A stretch of DNA of 64,000 nt from Letharia columbiana. Lineage: Eukaryota; Ascomycota; Lecanoromycetes; Lecanorales; Parmeliaceae. Below the pieces are notes generated by a model, which saw only the letters and a program-made list of their open reading frames with translations, was not told the origin of the DNA and did not search any database. The stretch lies in assembly GCF_014066305.1 (NCBI RefSeq), contig NW_023501062.1:300501-364500 (forward strand). Reading direction: 5' to 3'. Position 1 is the first letter of the stretch, and each line of letters opens with the position of its first letter. A program made the translations under genes and the position numbers. Below are positions 47,987-58,282 of this stretch, one piece after another.

Positions 47987-49748
47987 ATGTCGAACCAGCT
48001 TGTGGTCAGTCTGCTCTTGCCAGACTCTCCTAGCAGCCCCAGACCCCATCCCTTTGATAGCACGCAGATGCTGAAAGCGAGATTGCTCGTCACAGGGTAC
48101 CGTGTACCAGCGCATCATGGACGATGTAATCGAGAACTGCCAAACCACCTTCGAAGAGGATGGAGTCAATCAGCAGACACTGGATGACTTGAGAAAGGTC
48201 GGTCTTTTTCCTTCTAGCTGTTCGTCGTGGTCAATCCTAATTTAGCATATTATCAATGTCGTCGCTGGCAGCAGCTCATGCATCGTCTCTGTGTTGAGCG
48301 TCACTTGATCCAAGAGATCTTGGTCTGTTCAAGGACACATCAGTCCTGAGACTGGGTGGTCGCAATATTCGATTTTTGCGGGTGTGCAAGCGGGGGCCCT
48401 GGGGAATTTGTCCAATTTTTGGGGGGGATGCCGAGCATTTGACTCATTTTTATGCTGCGCCCCCGCTCCTTTTTCCCTCATTTCCCTGCCTAGTGGCTTG
48501 CCGAGATTTAAGTTGCAACTCTAACCGATCCTTCAACAACTGGATGCCCTAATTCCTTCGATACCCTCCAAAGGTCGCCTCGTTAATGTTTTTTCCTTCT
48601 ACAGACATGGCAGACCAAGCTTTCGGCACTTCACGTTGGAACATTTCCATGGGAGCCTCCCCCAGCGCCTCAGCCAATGGCAAATCCTACAGTCCCATCA
48701 AATGTTCCACGTCCACAACAGGTTCCTTCCTCCGGAGTGCCAACATCTTCGACCCCAGCCCAGAGCAATGGAGCTGGTGGGGTTCGCATCAAAACCGAGC
48801 CTGGCTACGAGCAACAAGGCTTCCAGACTAATGGTCTCCCCCCAAACTACGGCAATACAATTGCTCAGCAACGAGCAGCAGCAAATCTTCAACAGAAGTT
48901 TGGCGCCGGTGCCAATGCGCAAATCAGTCAACTTCAGGCTCAGGCGGCCATGGGGACGCCTGGTGGTCAGCCACAGCGAAGCCCCATGAACATTCAACTG
49001 CCTCCGCAAATGACCGATCAGCAGAGACAGGATCAGGCCGAATTCAAGAGACGTCAGCAGGCGCAACAGTACCAGAGTCTCCACAATACCCAACCGAGGC
49101 CTATTGTCAACAATGCTCAGACTGATGGTACTGACGAATGGGACGGCTACGTTGCTCAGCGGCGTCTTGATGCGTCGAAGGACCCTGACAAGACTCACGA
49201 AGCAGATCTGACTATCAGGCAGCAAGTTGAACAGATGAACCGTTCTATGGAAGGGGGAGGCCTGATGATGCCTTTGGCCGATCAATCAGAGTTGCCTCAA
49301 ATGAAGAAGCGCAAGACAGTCGACGCAGAAGCTGGCCCTAGTAGCTCATACTCTAATCTAGCGGCGGCCCAATCATCAGACTCTAAGCACGTACCTAGGA
49401 TTCCGCAAATGGATGGAGATGAAGAGGACGATGACGACGACAAGACCGGCATCAAGGATGAGCTTTTCGACGATGATGATGAAGACGCAATCAATTCTGA
49501 TCTAGACGACCCGGATGACAATGTCATTGAAGAAGAGCCGGAGGATGGACGCCCACAACAAATCATGCTCTGCACCTACGACAAAGTGGCACGTGTGAAG
49601 AACAAGTGGAAGTGCACGCTGAAGGATGGGGTACTGACGACTGGAGGCAAAGAGTATGCATGGCTAGCGTACCAAAATTGGGAGGTTCACTGCTAATCGC
49701 GATTCCAGATACGTCTTCCATCGAGCTCAGGGTGAGTTTGAGTGGTAG
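47987..49748 (+). CDS. toa1: Transcription factor IIA large subunit (TFIIA alpha/beta, Toa1)
   Basis: General RNA polymerase II factor that stabilises TBP on the TATA element. Exons 47987-48004 (18 nt), 48096-48197, 48605-49653 and 49709-49748 give 402 aa. The N-terminal helical domain reads MSNQLVGTVYQRIMDDVI, then TFEEDGVNQQTLDDLRKTWQ across two joins, and TKLSALHVGTFPW. A Gln/Pro-rich linker follows (residues 60-230). An acidic block (DGDEEDDDDDKTGIKDE) precedes the C-terminal beta-barrel part: MLCTYDKVARVKNKWKCTLK and DGVLTTGGKEYVFHRAQGEF, ending EW. The final YVFHRAQGEFEW is encoded by the 40-nt last exon and matches the family terminus. The third exon is preceded by a 407-nt intron, by far the longest in the window, with G-rich runs. 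Confidence 0.94.
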
Positions 49749-50323
49749 TAATGTCAGCTCGTCCCCAGAGACGCGCCTTGGTCTCAACTTGCTGCGCCCT
49801 CCTCCACTTCGCCCATCACTGCTTGCATAACGCCCGACTCCTCCTATGAGAGCTCAACAATTGTTGTTAGCGCTAGGCGCCGGGTGGTTTCCCTTGCTGA
49901 TGCCGCGGATGGTCTAGGGGGGATGTGTTTTAGTTGGACAGAAGACTGAGATCTCATCATGCGAAGAGGGAGGGTTGCAGGCGTTGTGGCTGTCTTGCTG
50001 CTCTCTTACTCAAGTTGCAGGAGAAAAGATTTTAGCACCCTTGTTGACAGTGTGGCCATGCAATGGCCGCAATTGAAATCAAAAAGGTGATGCCTACTCT
50101 AGATTTTAGAATTGAATGCATTATGATTATGTTAAAAGGTAGAAAGGGAGAGAAGAGAAGAAGAAAAAGGTATTCTAATGTGCTAGTTCGAAAACAAGTC
50201 TTATTGTAAGGTAAATAGGCATTGAAAGGCGCTGACATGCGCCACTCGTTTTTGATCTCGCCGCAACTTTTGTAGCTCTTATCCACCTTTCACTCTCCGT
50301 AACACCTTCAAATCACAGTCATC
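49749..50323. other. Intergenic region between toa1 and the RidA gene
   Basis: About 575 bp in tandem orientation. It has purine-rich AGAAGAAG stretches (50145-50170) and a pyrimidine-rich leader just before the RidA ATG. No gene is supported. Confidence 0.45.
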
Positions 50324-51142
50324 ATGCCTACAAGAGTCGCAGTGAAGACTGACAAGGCTCCTCCGCCTCTTCCCGTCTACTCTCAAGCCATCGTCTGCAA
50401 TGGCATGGTCTACTGTTCCGGTCAGGTCGCGATGCATCCCGAGACGAAGGCAATGGTTGAAGGGGGTATTTCTGACCGAACCGTAAGCTTTGACATAGGA
50501 AGCCAATATTCATCTCTGATTATCTATACCATTAGGCTCAATGCTTCAAGAACCTCTCGGCCGTACTTGAAGAGGCCGGTACGTTATACCTTCCCAGGGA
50601 ATTCTTCCCCATTCATGCTGCCTTATGGGTCGTCAGACATATCTCAAGAGTTCTCAGCTCCTAAGATATATCTCGCGACTCAGAATTCATCCCGAAAGAG
50701 TAATGCTGACTCCGAAATCATCAAGGATCAAGCATGAAGAATGTGGTCAGGGTTGGCGTCTTCCTGACCGATATGGCCAACTTTGCCGCTATGAACAAAG
50801 TGTATGATACCTTCTTTGAGGATCCTAAGCCAGTATGTAGCCTCATGAGTTCCTGATAATCAATTACTTGAATGGCTTGGACGGGATGCGCTAATAATGG
50901 TCCTGTTCCAGTGTACGTACATTTCGGGGTTATTCTTCCCAATTTGAACCAAAATCTGAGTCGCAAGATATTGCTCGGGAGCAAAACCCTCCTTCTACTC
51001 CGGAGACCTGTTTCATAACCCAGGTTTCTTGCCTTGAAGGAGCAATGCTGACTCCGAAATGTGCGCAGGCCGAACCTGTGTAGCTGTCAAGGAGCTTCCC
51101 ATGCGAACCGATGTCGAGATCGAGTTAATAGCCCACCTGTAG
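50324..51142 (+). CDS. RidA-family 2-iminobutanoate/2-iminopropanoate deaminase
   Basis: Small trimeric enzyme (YjgF/YER057c/UK114 family) that hydrolyses reactive enamine/imine intermediates from amino acid metabolism. Exons 50324-50482, 50536-50578, 50726-50832, 50912 alone, and 51069-51142 give 127 aa, the normal family length. Motifs: PLPVYSQAIVCNGMVYCSGQ, CFKNLSAVLEEAGSS, NVVRVGVFLTDMANFAAMNK, YDTFFEDPKP, then CRTCVAVKELPMRTDVEIEL ending IAHL. The Arg of CRTCVAV is the substrate-binding Arg. The Cys codon TGC is only complete if the single T at 50912 is an exon between introns 50833-50911 and 50913-51068; skipping it puts a stop four codons later. No mitochondrial leader is present, so a cytosolic form is likely. 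Confidence 0.9.
50579..50725 (+). repeat. Candidate introner-like intron (copy B) in the RidA gene
   Basis: This 147-nt intron starts gtacgt and ends with aatgctgactccgaaat eight nt before its acceptor. Those 17 nt are identical to the same position in intron 50913-51068 of this gene. It also shares gaattcttccc-like and aagatat..ctcg blocks with that intron. Confidence 0.4.
50913..51068 (+). repeat. Candidate introner-like intron (copy C) in the RidA gene
   Basis: A 156-nt intron starting gtacgt, with gcaatgctgactccgaaa close to its acceptor. It starts 1 nt after the end of another, ordinary 79-nt intron (50833-50911), leaving a one-nucleotide exon. This fits insertion of a mobile intron beside an older one. 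Confidence 0.4.
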
Positions 51143-51708
51143 GTAAGCACCTTCTCATCATAGGGTCTGAGCTTCAAGGGAATAATTGTGTGCCAGTACA
51201 GCTGATGAGGGGGTTTTGGCGCCGCATCAGGCCTCAGTCTCGACCTCCACACGCATCCCATTTGTAGGTGACCTTTAGAATGGTGCTTGCATCTACGAGG
51301 GATGAGATGTACATATGAGTTGTATGACGATTGAGGATGTTGTGTTAGATGTGCGTGCGTTAGATATAATGCCAAAAGCGGAAAGCCTGCTTTAATCTCT
51401 TGTCCTTGAGCTCTACCCTTTATATGTTATCTCCTATTTGAAAGATTCCGGCGATCTTTGCGTCTCTCAACATGTTAGAAGTATTCCAATGCTTTCTGGT
51501 GCTTGTATGTTTCTGGTAGCTGGCCGCATGCGGACACAAGGTGAACTATTGAGGACAAAGCAATAGCATTCGCTTTCAGGCAGAATGTCTTTCATTATCT
51601 GCAGAGTACTGCATCGCATATAGTACCATCTCCTACTTTGATTTTCTCCATGCACGTCCAACGCGCGAGTAGCCATCTGTCAGTTGCACCCCTTGCAAAT
51701 CTGACACC
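51143..51708. other. Intergenic region between the RidA gene and the unrecognised gene at 51709
   Basis: About 570 bp in tandem orientation with no supported coding sequence or repeat. Confidence 0.45.
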
Positions 51709-53433
51709 ATGTCAACCAGAACAAGCACCCGCACAAGCACGGTCTTGAGTTCCCAAAGGACTCAGCAGAAATCCCAGGAAAATCCCAAACCTTTCAACAA
51801 ACGACCAGCGAGGAGTGACCACAGTCAAGCTGTACCTGTCAAAGTGCGAAAGCTCTCGCGCTCCGATAGTGCAACCCGAAGAGCTTATGTTGAGATCCCA
51901 GCCAAAACTCTGGCTTCAGCCCTTAAGCGACGTGAAGAGAGTATTTCTTTGCGCAGTAAGTCCTCCCATGCGGTGGCGCAATCTGACAGCTGAAGCTGAT
52001 AGCTTGAGCCGTAGAGGACCCGCCCGCCGCTGTGGTGCCTGCGAAGAGGTCACCGGGAAAAGTGCGATTTTTTCAGCAAGGATCGACGCAGGGCAGTCGT
52101 CGTCCTCCTAAAGAACAACCCCAAGGTAACATTCAAACCTCAGGCGACACGGTTCAAGTCGTGGTGCAACTACCGAGCCTCGTAGATGGCAGGGGGGGCA
52201 GGAGAAGCAATAGCCCACAGCGGAAGACTGAAAATGTCGCCGAGGACGACGAGACCGCTATCGTCACAACGCAAATCGAGCCATCCCAAAGATTGAGCCC
52301 AAACCCAGACGCCGACTTCCAAACGCGCTATCGCGAAATCAAGTCCCTCGCCTGGATCTGGGTCAAGAACTACTTCTCCGACATCACCCCCGAAGCCAAG
52401 AAATCCCTCAACCTTCTCCATCTAGCCCACACCTCCCCACAGTTAATGGAATGCGCGAACTGGATATCCTGTTGCGGGCAGAAAAGAACATGGGAAGGCG
52501 TCTTCAACGAGCAGAGAGCGCAGCTTGTTTATGGCGTACTGGGCAAGATGCTCGAGGTGCATGTGTTTGGACATGAGATGTTTGGGGCCAATAAGGAGCA
52601 GTTGAGGGAGCTGAGGGAGTTGGATATGGAGCTAATCGACAGTGATGGTACCTCTTTCCATCCCTTCGCCCTGCACCGTTGTATATTCAGTATTGATCTA
52701 TTTGCTAGGCTTCTACCGCCAAAGATGCCGCGCCCACAAAATCCTCGCCTTCCTCCCCGACCCCAACACGCCCACCCCAAACTTCCACCACTCCCTCACC
52801 GCACTCCACGCCTCCTTCATCGAATTACTTTCCCCACTCCTCCCTCAGTCCCCACCGGGACTCCTCCAACCTCAACTCCTCACCATCCTCCTCAAAGCAG
52901 CCACCCTCTCCCTCTCCACGCGCCGTGAGCGGAACGTAGTCTACCACTGGGAAACCCACCCCGCGGTCGGAAGCTTTTTCGAGAGTGAAACCATGCACAT
53001 ACTCAACGCGACCGAGCACCGTGAGGAGGATGACTGGCGGCGGAACACGGATCTGGAGGTCGTGACAATGGCGGGGTGGCCGAGCTGCGTGGCGTACCGT
53101 CCTAATGCCGCCGACGGGCCAGGGCCGAAGAAGAAGAAGGGCCCAAAGCCGAAGCTCGGGGTCAACAGGATCGGAAGGGCAGAAGTGTGCGTGACGTTCG
53201 GGCCTGCCGTCAAGCCTTTGAGCGTGCAGCCGGACAATTGGCTGGGGAAGAGGTTGAGGGTCGAGATGACGGAGAGGGATGCGGCGAAGAGGGCCGCAGA
53301 TGCAAAGGCGGCTGTTGCGAAGAAGGTGGCGGTGCTGGGGGTGGGGGTGTCGGCGGTGCTGGGGTTGGAGTATTTGGTTGGACATCCGTCGACTCTGGAT
53401 GAGGTGTTGGGGTATTTGGGTTCGTTTGTCTGA
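51709..53433 (+). CDS. Unrecognised fungal protein with C-terminal hydrophobic segment
   Basis: Three exons, 51709-51955, 52015-52647 and 52709-53433 (introns 59 and 61 nt), give 534 aa with consistent phases and a CACC context before the ATG. Residues 1-170 are basic, Ser/Thr-rich and disordered (MSTRTSTRTSTVLSSQRTQQ; KRSPGKVRFFQQG). A folded helical part follows: FQTRYREIKSLAWIWVKNYF, KKSLNLLHLAHTSPQLMECA, NWISCCGQKRTWEGVFNEQR and YRQRCRAHKILAFLPDP. Near the C terminus are a Lys-rich patch (GPKKKKGPKPK) and a short Val/Gly/Ala segment (VAVLGVGVSAVLGLEYLVG) that could be a membrane helix. I do not recognise the family. It looks like a real, conserved-style ascomycete protein rather than a chance frame. 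Confidence 0.75.
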
Positions 53434-53597
53434 GTCGATGGAGAAGGCGTTTGCGAGCCCGAGTGGAATCCGTAGTTGCTTACACCGGAGTTCGTGACAG
53501 TTGTTTCAGCATGCGAATCCAAGTTTGAAAGTTCTCACAATTTCTCCTTTGTTCGTTCTCATACACTACTCTTCATTACACTCACTCTTGATTATAT
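53434..53597. other. Short convergent 3' intergenic region
   Basis: About 165 bp separate the 3' ends of the unrecognised gene and trk1. No terminator-like structure is evident. Confidence 0.4.
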
Positions 53598-56034
53598 TCA
53601 TACGTTCCCTCCTCTATTCATCGTCATTGTCCTATCCAACCTAATTTGAGCATCTTCTTCCTCAGCAGCAGCCAGGTGCTCGCCCGGTAGTAATACAGCT
53701 CTATCAATGGCAACAGGCAGGCCTCTATGCCTACCCCTCAACATGACAGCGCAGAGAATAAGCTTACTGACTGCATGCCAGCCTCCGCAGAAGGAGTATG
53801 CGACATTCGGCAAACCCACGCTGATGCCCACACAGCCATACGCAGAGACAACTTCGAATACGACGTTAAAGACAGAGTAATCAACAGGATCGCGCTCGAA
53901 TTGGCTAGTCTCCGTGATGGTGATGAAGAGGATGGCAAGAACGATCCACCATATGTCGTGAGCCAGTTGACCACGAAGTTGTTGGCGGACAAAGTAACCC
54001 CTCGACTCTGTGGGTCCTCGTTGGTTTGTCAGAGTCCGCTTGAGGCGACCAAGGACCCCTTGACTACTTCCCTCCCCCTGTTTTGCTTGAGGGTCATCAG
54101 CGTAGATGCCTAAGCTTCGCTCTTCATAGACGTTGGAGTTGCGCATCGTTATGAGGACAGGGTAGGCGGATATGTACATCATGATTACATAGAGAATCAG
54201 GAGACCGATGCGGAGACCGGCAATGGGTACAACGTAGAATCCGCCACTGCGCACGGCAAGGGCCTGGAAGAGACCGTCAAGAGCGCGAGAGCCGGAGGGT
54301 AACGAGGTCACCGTGGGGTTAGTGATCTGGACGCATGGTCAGCGTTACTGGGCGGCTGCTTTATGTGGCTTTACTGACATTGAGGACTTCAAAAGCAGCC
54401 CAATCAATCCCATTCAACACAACAAGAGTCGCTAAAAGCCACCAGGTATGTCTGGAGGGAAAGAGATTCGTGTAGCATCTTCTAGGATGGTCAAGTAGAA
54501 ATCGAAGAGTGGTCTTGTGTTCCAAGAACTTCTCATTGTCCGGCAGTAAAGTGAAAAGTGCCCATATGATCAATCGTAAGAAGACCGGATAGCAGGTGTT
54601 GCCGGCTAGAATCATAAGGCCCATGGTGATAAGAGCGTAGTCGGATGTTTGGAAAGCTACCCTGAGAATCCAGGTCAGCTTTTATGAAACGCCAGCGACG
54701 ACAAGAGTCATGAAAGCTTCAAGAAACGTACATATTGGCATCGAGCAAACTCATCCCACTGTTATTGAAAGCAGAAACCCCGTTGAAAGCGCCAACCCAC
54801 CTGGGAGCAGAGTCAGCTGTCTGATGTCCACAAAAGAGGACATGCATTTCGAGCATACCAGGGGTTCTCGGCATTGACCTCAGTTGTACTCGCTCTCTTG
54901 GTCGCAACATATGCACCAAGGCCCAGACAACCCAGGAGTTGCCACAGAACAAAATACAAGGGAACGATAACCGCTAGATATGTAACAGCTCTATACTCCA
55001 CTCCCCCAATTTTTTCGCGCTCCGCAAGACTGAGATTACTAAACTGGGAATTTCTGCCGACGAAACCTCCTAACAAGATGCCATGTCGTGGCAAAGGTAG
55101 GCTCTCCGCGTCCCCTTCATCTACCCTCGGTAATTCGTCAACATATATCGGTCTCGCGGAGCTGATGGGATGGTTCTCTACATTTTGCCGTGCGCCAACC
55201 CCTTGCATAGATAAGATTCGCCCGTGCTGTCGCTCTCTTGTTGGTGAGGCAGGCGACGCGAATGCAATCCGGCGTGTCACACCAGGGTCAATGCTCAAAG
55301 GCTGTCCAGCTTGAGCAGGATCGAAGCTTGATTTATTTGCCGCGAGATCCTCTGCATCTGCTTCAGGCTTGGGGAAGCGACGAGTAGTCAGTGAGACATT
55401 GTCATTAAGTTGTAGTTGGTCGTCTGGGCGGGAAAGGTTCCCATCAGCTTCTTCTGCGAGGTCCTTCTCTGAAGGAATTACCCTGCCCCTGACCACAACT
55501 CCGTCAACTTCAGGCCTCGATCGAGAGCGAGAACCTGGCAACGATAGCCTTCGCCTCGAAGTGCCGCGATTCCGCCGCCGTTGCCGTTCCTCCTCGATTA
55601 CGCTCTTGAACCTTCGCTCGAAAGCTTTCCTTCTCACATGCACGACGGCAATCGAGACCCAGATCGCGGATCCAAGTAGTATGAGCAGAAAGAGGATGAA
55701 TTGTTGAAACGTGTTCATTTGCGAAAGGTTGACAGTATTGAGGCCTGCCTCGGTCATGGCTGACACCACGAGGAAAAGAGAGTCGACATAGCTAATGCTT
55801 CTCGGCGGTGTAGAGGATCCCCAGAATATGACACTCGACGACAGACATACTCCAATGAAGTAGGCATAATGGAGAGTAATAAAGTTAAGAGGCGGGAGGT
55901 GAAGGGAGATCCAGCCAAAGGCACGCGAGGACGAGGAAGGCAGGCGGATGGGTGGGCGTGAGACTGGAGGTGATTGATTAGCCGTTTTTCTTGGTAAAGA
56001 CACTGTTTCATCCGTGTCAACACTTACTCACCAT
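53598..56034 (-). CDS. trk1: TRK-family potassium transporter
   Basis: High-affinity K+ uptake system of the fungal plasma membrane. Exons on minus: 56028-56034 (ATGGTGA only), 54859-55963, 54732-54800, 54379-54661 and 53598-54326, giving 730 aa with all phases consistent. The four pore loops with filter Gly are SAMTEAGLNTVNLS, VSAFNNSGMSLLDANM, ALAVRSGGFYVVPI and VSAYGCVGISVGLPNVAYSF. The first membrane pair starts PPLNFITLHYAYFIGV. Between the first and second repeats is a long hydrophilic loop of about 190 residues with RRRRNRGTSRRR, typical of fungal TRKs. Loops 2 to 4 rely on the introns (58, 70 and 52 nt) being removed. The 7-nt first exon is inferred from the need for an ATG and a consensus GTAAGT; the protein otherwise lacks only its start. 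Confidence 0.92.
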
Positions 56035-57098
56035 TCTTACTACCTAGTAGGTTTCACTTGATGCAAATGAGTTGAAAGATTATGTAGCTAGTCCTGTAGG
56101 CCAGCCAATGGAGGTAAAGGTGATGGGATTGACGACACTAATATCGACAGCTCTTGACGCAGGTACATCCTACTGCGAAGAGAAAGAGTTGTCGAATTGT
56201 AAAATGGTAGGGAAGGTGTCAAGACAATAGGGCTGAATGCCAAGACCATTTTTGCTTTCCGAGGTTTTCGGAAACATTTTCGCTACCTGGACTTAGCTGA
56301 CATTGGACAGCACGTACTTTATAGAATATACAGAATACTGAAAATTTGGTCTTTCGAGAGACTAGAATGATTTGCCAACTCATAAGTCATCTTTTGTCGT
56401 TCCTATTTGCTCCGAGCCTTCGTCTACAATTTGTTCCTCCTGAAAATGTTTCCAACGGATGGGATATCTCGCTAATTTCCATGCCATAATGAATGAGGGA
56501 ATCAAAACATAAAACAGACATAGGCTGCTTGCCTCCACATAGGCTAACTCATAAGATTAAGGCTGCCGTCAGAGTCATATCATTTATATATCGTGACAAG
56601 AGCCGTTGCGCGTCGGAACCATCTTGTACTTGTGGCGCTCTTGGAAAGGGTCACACAGGACAGTCTGGATCGTCAAAGCCTCAAGACAATGATTCCAGAC
56701 AGCACTCGCATCGAAACCAATCCAAAGGATGAAAGGCCGTCGAGAGGGTCCTGAAACCGTGATCAATTTCGAAGGAAAGAGCGATTTCGTGCTTCGTTAC
56801 TCGCATGACCGCAGCCCAAAAAGATGAGGAAGAACGATGAGATCACTAATGAAATTGTCATTATCAGCTTGAAATGTGTGCAGCTTCATAAAACTGCCCT
56901 TTGTTGTTGCCCACCACTGGCCTTATGATCATGGTTGACTTCGTGAGGGAAAGGTTTTCTCGCGGTGGTAATGTGCCTGCCTGCCATTAGTCATTGCAAG
57001 CGGATATGATGAAATCCATCATCCCAAATCCATGGCCGTCTTAGTCAGAAACGCCAAGAAATCGCAAAGCGCCTGAGGTCGATGGAGAATGCTGTCAC
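56035..57098. other. Intergenic region between trk1 and the LaeA-like gene
   Basis: About 1.06 kb. The 57040-57098 part probably includes a terminal intron of the methyltransferase gene (see that entry). The remainder is trk1 upstream sequence with no supported gene. Confidence 0.45.
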
Positions 57099-58282
57099 TT
57101 ACAACTCGTGGTAGGCATGGATATCAGCTCTCTGGACGATGGTCTCGACTTCGCCAAGATATCTCTTCACGTCTGCGATTGGCCAGTTGTAGGAGGGTCT
57201 TGTGAAAGGAGCGAGGCTGAGAGCTTCTATGGCCTCACATAGGCCAACCCTGTACCATCTTCCGATTTCATGTTCCCGCCAGTCTTGACCCCACTCACCA
57301 ATGGGTATTCTGATCTTTGTATGCTGAACATCAACGAAGCCCCACTCCTCCAAATGTCTTGGATTGTCATGCTCATATGCAATTGAGCGATCGTGACGTC
57401 GCGTCGCGTCGAACAGGTAAGCATACCAATGTTCGAGTGCTTCTCCCTTACGACTAAGTGTATCGTCGTCACAGCGAGGGACTAAGTCTATTTCGACGTG
57501 CTCGATGTGGCCAACGCCTGGCCTGAGGTGTCTATTCTATTTTCAGTTCTGGCATCTGTCAACAGCTCCGCATATTATCACCCACCGGAGTACGTTAGCG
57601 TACATTTCATGCCAGCTTGAAACACTGCCGCAAAGCATGGCAAGATGGATAAGGTCCCAAGAGTCTTCACCCATAAACCACGGGCTCTCAAAATCCCTGG
57701 GGGTTCGAAAACGCAGATTTGGTGGTATCCTGCGGCGTAATTTAGCGCGATCCTAGCCGGGAATTGGATAGATGATGCACAAACACGTCGGGTTGGATTT
57801 TGGAGAGATCGATGCCAATGACCTGGACGGCATTTAGCGACTTCTACGAAGCATTGGGGGTCCGAGGCTATACCTCTGCCATGGGGTATTTACTGCAGGA
57901 TTCAGCTTCGTTAGCCGGGCGATGAAGCTCGATCCTGAAACCATGGAAAATCCATACGTACTCCGCCATGTTGATCGCCCATATGCCAGTGCCACATCCT
58001 ACATCTAGGATCCTCAATCGAGGGTAATCCTCTCCCGAGGGGATAAGGGGCGCGCGGTGCAACTCATCCCTGCGTGCAAGGAGGACGATATGGTCTAGGG
58101 CATCGTGTCGTTCTTTTTCAGCCTGTCCAGGTGGCTGACGTCAGTGATGAAGGACAGATGAGGGAGAAAGAGAGGGTGGTCGTGGTGGATCGCTGACCTC
58201 GTCACAGGGGAATTGATAGATGCCTCTGCGATAACCGTGGTACAAGCGACCATGTTCGCTATAGGGCGGGGGTTCACTGTTC
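57099..58282 (-). CDS. LaeA-like SAM-dependent methyltransferase (5' end, possibly 3' end, incomplete)
   Basis: Class I methyltransferase related to LaeA, the nuclear regulator of fungal secondary metabolism, though many paralogues exist. Exons on minus: 58198-58282, about 57958-58122, 57785-57843, 57586-57729 and 57099-57531. They read [43 protein letters not shown] motif [60 protein letters not shown] and [20 protein letters not shown], ending IHAYHEL. The exon before 58282 that carries the ATG could not be fixed: the acceptor at 58283 is good but several upstream ATGs compete. The stop lies inside a consensus GTAAGT, and a CTGACTAAG acceptor follows 60 nt on, so a last exon to about 56985 is possible. 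Orthology to LaeA itself is not claimed. Confidence 0.82.
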
